Assembly: GCA_965153355.1 (NCBI GenBank)
Contig: OZ231127.1
Location: forward strand, 36,890,001-36,954,000
Direction of reading: 5' to 3'
Length of the DNA stretch: 64,000 nucleotides
DNA from: Flaccisagitta enflata
Taxonomy: Eukaryota > Chaetognatha > Sagittoidea > Aphragmophora
The notes under the pieces are model-generated. The model did no database searches and had not been told where the DNA came from. It saw only the letters and a list, made by a program, of their open reading frames with translations. A program made the translations under genes and the position numbers. Of this stretch, positions 24,585-36,556 are shown piece by piece (positions within the stretch are counted from its first letter, which is position 1; every line of letters begins with the position of its first letter).

Positions 24585-24814
24585 CCTCAACTTCAATTCT
24601 GCTCCCTTATTCCTTCATTCTTTATGATTGCCACCCACCTACTCCTTCCATAGTTTCTTCTTAACTCTTCTTAGCTCTTTTCTCTATTCATATTGACACC
24701 TGTCCATCCAACTTTTCCTCCCATTCTTTTTTGCCTCCTCCCTTCCTTTCAAGGTAAGTCATTGCGTCTGCAGGTAAATCGATTGGTGATGCAATTCTTG
24801 ATAATCGCAAGTTT

Positions 24815-25030
24815 TAGATGCGGACGCGAGACTCTATAAGAGGCTTTGTCCGTCCGTCAGTCCGTCTGTCCGTGAGTATGAGTCGAAAAGTGGAAAAGCT
24901 AGCGTATTAGATGCTTGAGCGCGTGTATGTGTGTGGAGTGCAGTGGGGGGTGGGGTGGAAAGTAGGCTGTGGATTAGAGCTGGTTGCCCTTGCCCTTTCC
25001 TACATCTCCGCAACGATATTGTGGCCCCGC
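24815..25030 (+). mobile_element. Hairpin repeat C, diverged copy
   Basis: TTTTAGATGCGGACGCGAGA, CTCTATAAGAGGCTTTGTCC, GTCC tract, AGTATGAGTCGAAAAGTGG, then CTACATCTCCGCAACGATAT. The wording and order match the C copies at 3856 and 30733. Confidence 0.72.
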
Positions 25031-25224
25031 GTCACTTGATCAGAAGGTTTTCTCTTCATTCATCATAATACCATACATTTTGAGATTACGCATCTATCGG
25101 ACATTGCCTGGGCTTGTTTAAGAGAAAACGACCGTATTTTGTCGTGATCTCCTCGGCTGTCTTTAAGTCTTTACTCCCTTGCCCCGTTTATTACCACCTT
25201 TCTTACCTTGCTAACCATACACTA

Positions 25225-25271
25225 ATTACTCTGTTGGTCCACTGATTTGTTGGTCCGATGGTCCGTTGGTC
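25225..25271 (+). mobile_element. Hairpin repeat A/B fragment (GTCC tract only)
   Basis: GTTGGTCCACTGATTTGTTG and similar words directly against the left end of MITE G2. Confidence 0.45.
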
Positions 25272-25273
25272 TA

Positions 25274-25707
25274 CACGCCGTATTTTTTATAAGAACACAG
25301 TTTTTTTAAGTGAGGCTCAGCGTTCTTATTTTTTGCCAATTTTCAGCCTCAAATGTTCTTAATCCGTTCTTATTTTTGTAGCATGGAAATTCTTTATCAT
25401 AGTTGCTAACTAGTCATATTCAATTAAATGAATAAATTATATTCTCAATGTTTACAATTTTTGCTTATGTTATGTCATGAAATTTATAAAAATGTAAATG
25501 ATAAAAGTAATTGGTTGAATTGCTTAGGTTAGAGGATTCTGCACAACGTTTTTTCATAGTTTCCTCAAAATATTACGTAAAAGCGTACTTTAAAATGTAT
25601 TTGTGCGGAAATCTGAGCCTGGGCATGTTCTTAAGATGTTCTTATTTTTTCACCATATCTGAGGCTGATGTTCTTATAAACAGTGTTCTTAGACAAAATA
25701 CAGCGTG
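25274..25707. mobile_element. TA-flanked MITE, family G copy 2 (434 bp)
   Basis: Ends CACGCCGTATTTT / CACGCTGTATTTT with TA at 25272-25273 and 25708-25709. Inside, GTTCTTA replaces the GTCCTTA words of copy 1 at the same places, and GCCTCAAATGTTCTTAA and GAGGCTGATGTTCTTATA sit near the ends. Confidence 0.85.
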
Positions 25708-25709
25708 TA

Positions 25710-26220
25710 TCACGCTCGAGTAGAAAACTGAGCATTTCTGCCTGTTAGGTTTATAAATGGTGACCAGTCGGCGACGTTGTCTTGTAATCCCCGCGCCCTC
25801 TTTCCTTTCTTTTCTTTTCTTTGCTCCATGTCACTTTCTCTCCTTTTCTGCACTGTCTCGTCCTCTCTTTCTATCACATCCGTTTTCTTCTTCGCCCTCC
25901 TTGATATCGATTATCCATTTTCTTTGAAAGTCCTCTTGACTAGCTTAGACACAAAAGAGAGCGGAGAGGAGGGGGACGAAATTGGAAAGAAAAATCTTGA
26001 TAAGAGAGAGAGAGAGAGAGAGAGAGATAACACAACAGAACATAAATATTTTTTTGAGCGAAAAAGGCTTGAATAAACCGAAGAGCAGAAGAAGAAACAA
26101 GACCAAGAGAGGCCCAATAGATGCGTCCTATTTAAATGTAGGATATCGAAAAAAAAAAAAAAAAAAAAACATGCCCAAGAGGGCAACAGTCGCGTGCCTC
26201 GTCCTGTATTAACACAAATT
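25710..26220. other. Low-complexity pyrimidine/purine DNA, no gene supported
   Basis: TTTCTTTTC-rich stretch, a short (GA)n at about 26000-26028 and an A-run at about 26151-26169. The open frames here are compositional. Confidence 0.6.
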
Positions 26221-26221
26221 G

Positions 26222-26460
26222 TAAAAAAATGTCAGAAATGTCAAAAAACATTAAAACATGTTAGATATCAAAAAGTGATAAAAATGTTAAAAATTGTTAA
26301 GAAATGTTAAAAATGTTAAAAATGTTAGAAATGTTAGAAATGTTAGAAATGTTAGAAATGTTAAAAATGTTAAAGATGTTAAAAATGTTAATGAATGTTA
26401 AAGAAAGTTAGAAATGTTAAAGAATATTAAATGTTAAAAACGATAAAAAATGTCAAAGAT
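26222..26460. repeat. (AAATGTTA)n-type AT-rich minisatellite
   Basis: Degenerate 10-bp AAATGTTAGA / AAATGTTAAA units. It ends against a minus-strand hairpin repeat A terminus (26468-26534: GACC tract, AGGTGCAGAGTCGCGTGCAC, GCGATTAAAG). Confidence 0.85.
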
Positions 26461-26837
26461 TTAATTATGTTACGGGACAGACCAACCTACCGACCTACCT
26501 ACCAAGGTGCAGAGTCGCGTGCACGCGATTAAAGATTAAGATATGTATGATACTAAGAAGCGGCGTTTAGGATAAGAAGATACAAATATGTTCCACACTC
26601 ACCCTACCTCCACCAACCCCAGATGCTAATACATCATTGTGAAGAAATGAAGAGATTTCGCGTTACCCAACTTGCTTCCTTCTTTCCGACGGACGAACGG
26701 ATACGCCCTGTATTAGAGATGAGAGGACGCTTTAAAAAAATGAAGACTCACATGCACAGAGAGACTGTGACACGATCACAATGGAGCACACTGAAGCACT
26801 TCGGAGCACACTGAAACACGTACAGCCCCAACCACCC

Positions 26838-26955
<118 letters not shown>

Positions 26956-26989
26956 GACACTCGACACTCGACTCTTCACACTGATGTTT

Positions 26990-27125
26990 CAGTCCATTGG
27001 TCGGTCCATCAGTCCGTCGGTGTGTCGGTTTGTCGGTCCATTACATCGTTGAATTGCGAACATTTTTTTTACTTACTGCCCCTGCCCAAATGCCCGCAAC
27101 TGTGGCGCCGTGTATCCGGCCTGGT
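26990..27125 (+). mobile_element. Hairpin repeat A (short type), 5-prime hairpin lost
   Basis: GTCC/GTCG tract, CATCGTTGAATTGCGAACAT, TACTGCCCCTGCCCAAATGC, CCGTGTATCCGGCCTGG. Confidence 0.7.
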
Positions 27126-27689
27126 ATTCTCAAAATCCAGTTTTTACGCGACCGCCAGTGGGGCTGAACCCGTCCCTCATCAAATTTCTCAATGACTCGC
27201 AAAGTAGCAAGTCTTCTTTTAGAGAATTTCACCCATTTTCTTTGAAATTTTGAACAGTCAGAGACAGTGGCGCCACTGGTGAAGTTTGATGTAAATTGGA
27301 CCATCCTTATGCAAGCTTTATTTACTTTTACAGAATTTCCGATTCATTATGCAAGTTGGAATAACGAAATCATCGATGTATTGAAATACTGTAAGCAACA
27401 TTATTCATGAAATTTACCCACAGAAAGGAATCATAATATCATAGAGGCACGGTATAGATTGACGCCACGGGAATGATATTTATTATGACGTTAACACGCA
27501 GAATGTGACTGTTGCTCGGTTGGGCTTGTGACCTTTTTTTAAATTCATGACCTTATGGCGCATGCTTTATAACATTGTCACAATGTCCATATTGCCTTAT
27601 CATATTCCTGGCTTAGCGCGTTCCATTTGCTTTATCCTATCTATAATTCCAGACAGGGGATTCAAATTTATTTTTGGGATGTACTGCTT

Positions 27690-28278
<589 letters not shown>

Positions 28279-28565
28279 ACGTGATGTGTCGTTGATATTG
28301 ATATTTTGCTGTGTTTTGAGGTGGTACTGCTATTATCTTCGACGTCATAGATTTCAATGCCTTCGTTGTTTGTTGTTTGCTGTTGCAGCTTTTCTGTTGT
28401 TATTGAATTAAGAAGATGTTTATTTCACATACATTTACAACGACGATGCCGATGACGAAGACGACGACATTTATACATCAAAGACCGAGAGCTATTAAGC
28501 CAAGACCGCAGGCCACATTGCCTTTAAATGAGAGCTTTGCTCCCTCCACTTTTCATAATCACATA

Positions 28566-29142
28566 CAATAGATCTTGTTTAGACTTGAGATAACGGGAGC
28601 ATGCATTATAGGAATGAACGAACGAATGAAGTTAGAGGATTGATATTTGGAATATAGACTAAAAAGATGTTTTATTGCCCATGATAGTTGGTTGCCGAAG
28701 AAACACATTTTCATGTATTTATACTAAAACATCAATATTTTGAGAAATTGTTTGAGAAATTTTTTGAGGGAACATTGCTTGAAATTAAATTTGCTACAAC
28801 TTTCCCACAGTGTGTTCTGTAAGAATGTTGCTTGTTTAGCGGTTGCTAGGGGTTGTCAGACATGGATACGCTCCCTAGCAACGGCCAAACGAGCGATATT
28901 CTTACAGAAAATATTGTGGGAAAGTTGTAGCAAATTTGATTTTAAGCAATGTTCCCTATAAAATCTCTAAAAATACTGATATTTCAGCAAGAATACATAG
29001 AAATGTGTTTCCATGGCAACTAAATATCACGGGGAATAAATCATTCTTTTATTAGTGTATATTCTAAATATCAGCCCCCTAGCTTCATTTGTTCTTCAAT
29101 AATGCTTGCCCCCATTATCTCAAATCTAGACGAGATCTACTG
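28566..29142. mobile_element. TA-flanked foldback element, 577 bp
   Basis: Two arms of about 280 bp in inverted orientation around a short centre at about 28845-28862. Ends CAATAGATCTTG / CAGTAGATCTCG, with TA at 28564-28565 and 29143-29144. The arms share AAATTTGCTACAACTTTCCC and the GGTTGCTAGGG / CCCTAGCAACGGC words next to the centre. A diverged half copy lies at 13165-13485. Confidence 0.88.
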
Positions 29143-29239
29143 TATCCTTGGCTGAATGATTCGGGTTTCTTTTCTCTTTTCAGTTCTTTTTGTGAATTTT
29201 CTTTCTTTCTTTTTTCTAAAGTACTGTAAGGTAGACCTA

Positions 29240-29846
29240 CTATCTTCGCCAAAAGAAACGCGACACCTCCCATCTAGAATATTTTTGCTTCTAGACTAGA
29301 GAAGCTTTAGATTAAAAAAAAAACTAAAAAAACAAATAAATCTACTCAAAAAAGTCTATGCAATGAGTCAAATCTGGTAACTGTATCTTAAAGCATTTAA
29401 GAAATGGCAAGCAGACAAGGGAATAAGCATTTTCAGAATTGATAAAAAATTGCAAAAAAAAAGAAAAAAAAAAAAAATCATCCTCTTTTAACTTTATATC
29501 AGCTTCTGAAGAAGCTAAGTACTTTTTCAAAAAACAAAAAACAAAATAATCCACATAAAAAAAAATGTAAAAGATGAAAGCAATCTGGATTCTGTAGCTC
29601 ATGCCATTTAGAAATAGCAAGCAAAAGAGTAGACCTGTTTTAAAAATCATAAGCTCGCAAAAACTTAGGCAAATGAGAAAAGATCATCACCCCTGTTAAT
29701 GAAGAAATGCGGTAGAAATTGCATTTTAGATTCACAGTCTGGTTTATTTCTCATGAATTGGAAACTCTCTTAAACTTTGTAAAAGTATGGTCAATAAATC
29801 ATATTATATTATTCCTAGGGTATTGCGTTTCTTTTAGCGAAGATAG
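29240..29846. mobile_element. TA-flanked transposon, family H, 607 bp
   Basis: Inverted ends CTATCTTCGC(C/T)AAAAGAAACGC with TA at 29238-29239 and 29847-29848. The interior has two direct, diverged copies of an AATCTGG...CTGTA...CATTTA(A/G)AAAT(G/A)GCAAGCA segment (about 29370 and 29585). No transposase. It lies only 98 bp from the preceding element. Confidence 0.82.
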
Positions 29847-29849
29847 TAG

Positions 29850-30720
29850 TAGTTGCGTATCATTATCAAGGTGAGCAATCTCAGGGTGGTGACACATCCA
29901 CAGTTTTTTATATTGTAAAAGAGTAATGTAAACAGGATTGAAAAAAAAAAACTATCAAAGATTGGTCACCATTTTTTTACATCTTGTGAATTTTTCTCAA
30001 TATAGGAACTGTTGCCCGATAGACAGATAGTAATCATCTCATACAGAATTTTTGAATTTTGATTATGTAAATGGGTTGTTTCATTTTTTCATACATACGA
30101 TAACAAAAATATTGAATTGGATTCTCAAAATCGTTCAGGGTTTGACCCAGAAAGTAGCTATTTTCCATTAAAACAACACTCCAAAGCATTAAAATTTTGC
30201 ATGGAGAAAAACGTCACGTACATATTTTGGCTGAAATACCGAATTAATCCAATTCTTTTTCTAGCTGCACTGTAGTTTCTCCCTCCTCCTCCCTCCGCCG
30301 CTGATGGCTGCTCGTCGTTGTCTTCTCCATCTTTGATGTTTTCTTTTTTTTCTCCTTTTTTTCGCAGATCTCTTTTTCCATTAGATATGAGAGATGAGGC
30401 GTTACTTGAATTGAAGATCCGTTACTACAGACTTTTTTTTTAACACAAAATACAAAAAAATGCGTAGTGCCGAGGAGCGATATCATGACATTCATTCATT
30501 CATGATTCTTTTTCAATTTGTTTTTTTTTTTGTTTTTTTTTTTTGTTATGTCGTTCGCGGTTGTGCCCAGCCTTTCTTAGGCAGGGCGAGTAGCGGTTGT
30601 GTCTTGGAACATAAAACAACCAGCTAACCACACTGCCACCGAAACGCCAGTCCGTTTTATCGCATGATTATTATAGACGCTGTGTATACAGGCAACCAAT
30701 GAAGCATTAGAAAAAAAAAC
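29850..30720. other. No supported gene
   Basis: AT-rich DNA. A minus-strand frame at 30244-30495 ends in a lysine/glutamate-rich tail (KEICEKKEKKKKTSK) and could be a terminal exon, but I found no matching family. Confidence 0.5.
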
Positions 30721-30727
30721 CAAAAAA

Positions 30728-30925
30728 CAAAACTCGCGACTCTATCTATGAGACGTTGTGTTCATCCGTCCGTTGGAACGTCCGTTGGTCTGTCCATCGG
30801 TTCGACCGTCCATGATGATCGAGTTGAAAAGTGTGAAAACGCACAAGGTGTTACGGTAATGTGTGTGTGGAAGGGAGGTGTGACGTGGGGTTGTGCCTAC
30901 CCGTCCGCGACGATATTGTATCCAG
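30728..30925 (+). mobile_element. Hairpin repeat C
   Basis: CTCGCGACTCTATCTATGAG, ACGTTGTGTTCATCCGTCCG, GATCGAGTTGAAAAGTGTGA, AAACGCACAAGG, TGTGCCTACCCGTCCGCGAC. The 5-prime hairpin half is missing. Confidence 0.75.
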
Positions 30926-30945
30926 AGTTGATTTTTTATGTGTGA

Positions 30946-31123
<178 letters not shown>

Positions 31124-31387
31124 CCTATATTAGAATGGATAAGATTACTATATCCTAAAATAATTTCGTCCTTGTTGTTGTTGTTTTTGTTTTTGTTTTT
31201 GTTGTTTTTGTCGTTGTGCTTCCATTGCTGCCAAGGCATTGTTGAGTGGAGTGTAAATCCTTTTACATTGCCCTGAAGGAATAGACATATAATCTCTAGT
31301 GTAGATTATTTCTTTTTTTTTCTGTAAACCCCGGATTGAGGTTGGTTATTGCTTAACACTGCTATATAAAATGTATATCATTCAATT

Positions 31388-31613
31388 TGTTTTCGCGTGC
31401 TTTGTGACTCCACATGTCGGTTGGTTGGTCGGTTGGTCGATTGGTCGGTCGGCCGGTCGCGTTCGTCGGTTGGTTGATCCCCTTTTTATTTTTTCGGCGT
31501 TTTTTAGCTTTTTGAGCTTACTGCTCCTGCCCAAATGCCCAAGTGACCTTCTCTATCACTGCCGCTACCCACCCGAACGTGACTGGGGTAGCCGTGTATC
31601 CGGCCTTGCTGTG
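31388..31613 (+). mobile_element. Hairpin repeat A
   Basis: TTTTCGCGTGCTTTGTGACT (decayed stem), GGTTGGTCGG tract, TTTTTTCGGCGTTTTTTAGC, CTGCTCCTGCCCAAATGC, CCCACCCGAACGTGACTGGG, GTAGCCGTGTATCCGGCC. Confidence 0.85.
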
Positions 31614-31904
31614 TATGAAAATGATGGTCGTGGGTAAACATGAACGGTCAATCATTTAAGAGCGTTGTTACTTATTTTATCGCCGATGTTTTTTTTTCTC
31701 CATTTTCGTTTAAAACACGAAGAAGCGCAAAACTGATGCTGCCAGAAGTGTTTTGCAGAGAGATACGGATCAATGATAAAATGGAATGACGGATGAATGG
31801 ACCGATGGATATGGATAAACAGACCAACAGATAAACGGACCAACAATAAAAAGCCAATACAGACAAACGCCTTACTGGCGAGTTGAAAGAATAAGTAACA
31901 TGTG

Positions 31905-32104
31905 ATAACAAAATCGTCGCGGAGGAGTGAGCAGGGGCATACAAGCCTCCTCCACACTCCTCCCAACACACGAAGCATCTGAAATACGCGTTTCCACACT
32001 TGTCGTCTCGTGTTTTATGGACCGACGGACTGACTGATGTACCAGAGGATGGGCGGACGGACGGACGAAGCCTCTTACAGAATTGCTTGTCCGCGACTAA
32101 AAAG
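31905..32104 (-). mobile_element. Hairpin repeat C-like, minus strand
   Basis: AAATCGTCGCGGAGGAGTGA, GCAGGGGCATAC, AAATACGCGTTTCCACACTT, GACGGAC tract, GAAGCCTCTTACAGAATTGC, TTGTCCGCGACTAAAAAG. Confidence 0.75.
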
Positions 32105-32535
32105 AACGAGCAGGAGAAGATAGCTGCAGATGTGACAGTCTGGATTCCGACTCGCAAATATCTTTAACAAATAGATAAAAACGTGCACGAGAATTATAAA
32201 GAAGGCTCGAAAATTTATTGCTAAAAACTCATGACGCTCGATGACATTGCGTCCGATATATTTGCCGGAAAGCGATAGACAGACCGACGGACGGACCCAC
32301 GACATGCTTTTTTAAAGGACGAACCATTTTTGGCACGAAGAAATCGTGCGGACCGAAAAACTTACTACATCGAGGGAAAAAAAAAGACACTAAAACCGAA
32401 AGAAGTCGTTTGGAGGTCAAAGAGACCTGCACAAAAAACAGTAGCGGAAACGCCGATACAATTTACGGGATACAGTTTGAGGGAAATTTATGTTTGGTAA
32501 TACGAATTGCACCCGGAGCACTGTACTAAAGGAAT

Positions 32536-32600
32536 ACACAGTCGAACCTCGCTAGAGCGCTAAGACACTAAGGCTTACCCGCTTATAAGGCATGAAATTT
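32536..32600 (+). mobile_element. Possible pogo/Tigger-type terminus
   Basis: ACACAGTCGAACCTCGCTAG resembles the CAGT(C/T)GAACCTC ends typical of pogo/Tigger-like elements. I could not find a matching inverted end nearby, so it may be a solo remnant. Confidence 0.4.
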
Positions 32601-32859
32601 TCGGTCTCAATTGAAATCAAAAAATATATCATTACTTCTATATGACTTTATTGGCTGTTTTGGCGTGAAGCAGCATCACATTATGGCATGATTTTGTCCA
32701 GTCCTTTGACATGCGCTTTAGTGAAGCTTTACTGAATCAGAAAGATCAGCGCGCATTAGTTCAAAACCCCAAACAAAATTTGTGCATCACTCAAGCTACA
32801 AATACCACGCGAAAAGACGCAAAGGGGCGGAAATGCGTGGTTTAAAATTTTTGTTTTTG

Positions 32860-32942
32860 ATCATTACGGACGGAACAATGGACAGACGGACAGACGGACG
32901 CACCGACGGATGGGCAAAGCTTCCGATAGAGTAGAGTCGCGA
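32860..32942 (-). mobile_element. Hairpin repeat A, 3-prime fragment
   Basis: GACGGAC tract, GGCAAAGCTTCCGATAGAGT, AGAGTCGCGAG. Confidence 0.65.
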
Positions 32943-32944
32943 GA

Positions 32945-34325
32945 GGTGGAAACAATACATTCTTGTCTAAGACATTGTTTTTCCATTTTTTTTTTCGTGA
33001 GTAAAACCAAAAGCGCCCGTGGTCATAGATATATAAGTCACTTTCCTGATAAATTTTGTGTTTTGTGACTGCGCAATTTTGATAAAATGAAAAATGTAAG
33101 AAAGCCATCGGATAATGGTAATTTTGTTTTTAACGTTTGATATAACCAAATCTTTACCAACGAAAAATATTCCTTCAGGCGCAGCGTCAGCGAAAAATAA
33201 TGGGCCAGGTATTCGCTATCGTCTGCAGAATAATTTTTTTTCTTTCTTTACAGAATCGTTCTGAATACAAGTTCCTTTATTTATTGAATCTTTTTATTAG
33301 CAAAAGAAACTCAGCTGAAGTTTCTTTTTCAATAAACGTGACTAAAATACCGCACGGGACAACGAAAAGATGCAAGTAAAAACATTCAAATGGTAGGCAG
33401 TTTAGACAACAAGCAATTAAGCCATTGCCTTATTTCATTGATACCACTGCTCATTCGCATTACTGCCCCTATACTACCCACCCACGAGTGACTACTTATT
33501 GGCAGTGTTCCAGCCTGACTTTTTGTTTCTTTGGCATTTTCGCCTCTGCCTTTTTGTATAAATGCGGTTCAGTAGAGCGTAAGCCAGTATCAGTCAGATG
33601 GTAGACGTCCACAGTTTCATTTATTGTCCTATTGTCAGTAATTTGCTCATTTGGTCTCAAAGCTCCTTGTTTATTGTCCCTGTCTTTCAGCAAGGGTAAT
33701 TTTGCTCGTCTAATAGCGAGCATAATTTGTTTAATTAGCGTAGCAGAGCTAAAATGTAAAGAAACATTGTAACTTTTAACATGCACCGCACGTTACTTAT
33801 TGTACATTCCTTTTCAAAAGAAAAGCTATATCTCCGGAATGACGGTGCTTCGCAAACATATTTCAGATTATGGTGACCCATTCCAGACGGGCTTCAAAAG
33901 CGAAGAATTCTTTTTCTATCTTTCTCTTTTTTCCTTACTCCATTCTCGTTTTTACTCAGCATGATTTTTTTTTTACATTCTTTAACTCTTTGGTCTGCTC
34001 CGCCATTTTCCATCTTTTCTTTTATGGTTTTTTCCTTTTTTTGTTTTTCTATTGCTTTATTGTAGAAGAAAAAAAATGATTCCAGAAGACTGACTCCACT
34101 TATGGTTTGTTTGTTTATCGTTTATCATGAAATTGCGCGCGAGAGTAAAAAGAAAATTTATAAAGAAAGACTGAAAAGAATAGAGTCAAAAGACTGTGAT
34201 TATCATTCCATTCATGCCGGCTAAAATGTATTCGACAACAAGGACACAAGAGAGACAAAATGATTTAAATTTTTTTATTACGTCACAGTGCAAACAAGTA
34301 TGCAATTTGACACGTCAAAACGACT
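32945..34325. other. No supported gene
   Basis: AT-rich DNA. A minus-strand frame of 96 codons (33496-33786) has balanced composition but no domain or clear splice context that I recognise. Confidence 0.5.
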
Positions 34326-34449
34326 TTTACTAGTCGCGTGCTACGCAACTCTATGAACCACTTTGTTGGTCGGTCGGTCGGTCCGTTGGTCGGTCCGTCG
34401 GTTGGTCACCGTTTGTTTTTTCGGCATTTTTTGCATAACTGCTCCTGGC

Positions 34450-34612
34450 GATAGTCTTTTAGTCTTTTAATCTTTTAGTCTTTTAGTCTTTTAGTCTTTT
34501 AGTCTTTTAGTCTTTTAGTCTTTTAGTCTTTTAATCTTTTAGTCTTTTAGTCTTTTAGTCTTTGTCTTTTAGCCTTTTAGTCTTTTAGTCTCTTAGTCTT
34601 TTAGTCTTAACG
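34450..34612. repeat. (AGTCTTTT)n 8-bp array
   Basis: About 19 units with rare substitutions, sitting inside a hairpin repeat A copy where other copies have unique sequence. Confidence 0.95.
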
Positions 34613-34911
34613 ACCGTGTACGTGTAGTCTTAACGACCGTGCGCATGTAAGGTGTTGGCCTCAGGGGCGGAGAGAGGGGGGTCACCCCCATACAAAATGG
34701 GAGGGCCCTTGAGAGAAAAAGAAAAAAAAGAAAAAAAGAAAAAAGAAAAAGAGAGAGGAAAAAAAAAACAAAGAAAAGGAGAAAAAAAAGAAAAAAAAAG
34801 TGCAAAAAAAAAAAAAAAAAAAAAAGAAGAGAAAGAGAAAAAAAAGTTAAAAGAAACTAAAAGAAAATGAAAAAAAAAAACCTAAAAAGTAGAGACAGGG
34901 GCCCCAGTAAA

Positions 34912-35136
34912 AAACAAGGCCGGATACACGGCTACCCCAGTCGCGTGCGGGTGGGCAGGGGCCATAATTGAGGTCAGTGGAATATTTGGGCAGGAGCAAC
35001 AAGGCCAAAACCCCCATTAACGCCGAAAAAGTAAAGTGTGACGGACAGACAGACGAACGGACGGACGGACCGACGGACCGACGGACGGACGGACCGACAA
35101 AGTGGGGTGTAGAGTCACGTACCACGCGACTAAAAA
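34912..35136 (-). mobile_element. Hairpin repeat A, nested in the hAT-like element
   Basis: AACAAGGCCGGATACACGGC through GGGGTGTAGAGTCACGTACC, ACGCGACTAAAAAATAA. It is near full length and very close to the copy at 13920-14140. Confidence 0.92.
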
Positions 35137-35281
35137 ATAATGCCCATTCATATTTTAAAGATATAGTTACTCTTAGATTTTCCCCTACTTAAGTGAGAAA
35201 AGAGCCCTTGTAGACGTAGATAATAATTAAAAAAAAAATCGAATTAGCTGGCCAAGAATTTTGTATTTTATGCTTTGCTTC

Positions 35282-35327
35282 CTCCAGTGCTCAAACTTCT
35301 CTGGAGATAGGAGTTTGAGCACTGGAG
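35282..35327. other. Perfect 16-bp hairpin
   Basis: CTCCAGTGCTCAAACT and its exact reverse complement, separated by 14 nt. It lies between two repeat A copies in the hAT-like element. Confidence 0.9.
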
Positions 35328-35335
35328 TAATTTTC

Positions 35336-35440
35336 ATTGAAAAAAGGCTGGATACATGGCTACCCCAGTCAGGTACGGGTGGGCAGGGGCCATAATTGAG
35401 GTCATTGAATCAAAGACCAAAAAAAAGTAACAGTGAGACA
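35336..35440 (-). mobile_element. Hairpin repeat A, 5-prime fragment
   Basis: AAAAAGGCTGGATACATGGC, TACCCCAGTCAGGTACGGGT, GGGCAGGGGCCATAATTGAG, AAAAAAAAGTAACAGTGAGA; the hairpin end is absent. Confidence 0.75.
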
Positions 35441-35825
35441 GAGCAACCAACTGCGCAATGGATGGATAGAGGAATCTAGATATACAGGCGGGGGAGGAAT
35501 GGGGATGAGGGGGGGCCCGGCCAAAGGGGCTAGTAGGGGGGCCCGCCATTTCTCTCCCCGCCCCTGGTTGGCCTTGTTTTATTGAGATAACTTTTGGTGG
35601 ATAAACATCAATTTTTGCATAGAAAATCTCTATCTGAATGATATACTTGAGAGAAGCAAAATAAAAGAATGTAAAATTGATGGATTTTTAAAGACAATCG
35701 GTCCATATGCATTGACCAGTGCCATGTGAAAAACATAAACTGTCTCTGAATGCAAAGAGTGCGAGACTTACATATTTGTACTTACTTACATAACCACATA
35801 ACTATAATGACTTTTATTGAATTTA

Positions 35826-35972
35826 TTTGACATGACCTAAAATTACTTAAAATGACCTAAATTGACTTGAATTGACCTAAAATGACTTGAATTGACCTTA
35901 AATGACTTGAATTGACCTAAAATGACTAAAATGAAAGGGGGGTGTGGAGTCGCGTAACGCGCGTCTAGAAAT
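35826..35972. repeat. 20-bp tandem repeat ending in a hairpin repeat A tail
   Basis: Alternating TGACCTAAAA and TGACTTGAAT words (35828-35930), then AAGGGGGGTGTGGAGTCGCG and TAACGCGCGTCTAGAAA, a decayed repeat A terminus on the minus strand. Confidence 0.8.
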
Positions 35973-36067
35973 CTTGTTTCCTTGTTCCTTGTTCCTTGTT
36001 CTCTTGTTCCTATTGCAAGACTTTTCCAAATCGAATGCGAGATAAATATCATTGATCGATTAATCTT

Positions 36068-36556
36068 TTTAAGTTGCATAAATGCAACTCTAGAAGCCAC
36101 TATGTCTATCAGTAGGTCGGTCAATTGGACGATTGGTTGGTCAGTCACATTTTTGAAATATAGGATCTTTAGTAATTTTTTAGGTAATTAAATGTAATTT
36201 TAGGTAGATATAAGAAATAAAAAGTATTTATAAGTAATTATAAGTCGTTAGATAATTATATATTATTATAATCAATTTTGTAACAATAGGTAATTATAAG
36301 TGTTTACAGGTAATAATTGCCAGTAATAGGTCGGTATAATCTTTTAAGGGTAGTTATTGTCATTACAGGTTGTTGTAATCATTATAAAGAGACGTTTTTT
36401 TTTAAGGGTAGAAATATAGATATTTTTTGATAAATTTAAAGAACTAATTTATTTTAGATGATTATTAGTAATTATGTAATCATTTTAATTACCTTATTCA
36501 CCTTTACTACCTTGGGTACCACGCGACTAAGGTTTGATGACCTTGTTACTAATTTT
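36068..36556 (+). mobile_element. Hairpin repeat B relative with covarying stem
   Basis: AGTTGCATAAATGCAACT at 36072-36089 is a perfect 8-bp stem with a 2-nt loop. It is followed by CTAGAAGCCACTATGTC and an AT-rich interior built of GTAATTATAAG-like words, and ends ACCACGCGACTAAGGTTTGA, TGACCTTGTTAC. Confidence 0.7.

Larger units (their letters stand above)
34662..35566. mobile_element. Non-autonomous hAT-like transposon, 905 bp
   Basis: Inverted ends CAGGGGCGGAGAGAG / CAGGGGCGGGGAGAG, flanked on both sides by the identical 8-bp word GTTGGCCT (34654-34661 and 35567-35574), the target duplication length of the hAT superfamily. The interior has an A/G-rich tract and two nested hairpin repeat A copies. 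No transposase. The insertion site is the end of an older repeat A. Confidence 0.9.
34328..35585 (+). mobile_element. Hairpin repeat A split by a hAT-type element
   Basis: CTAGTCGCGTGCTACGCAAC (34330), GTCGGTC tract, TTTTTTCGGCATTTTTTGCA, CTGCTCCTGG, then an (AGTCTTTT)n expansion at 34450-34612 and a terminal part AAGGTGTTGGCCT|TGTTTT that resumes at 35575 after the insertion. Confidence 0.75.
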
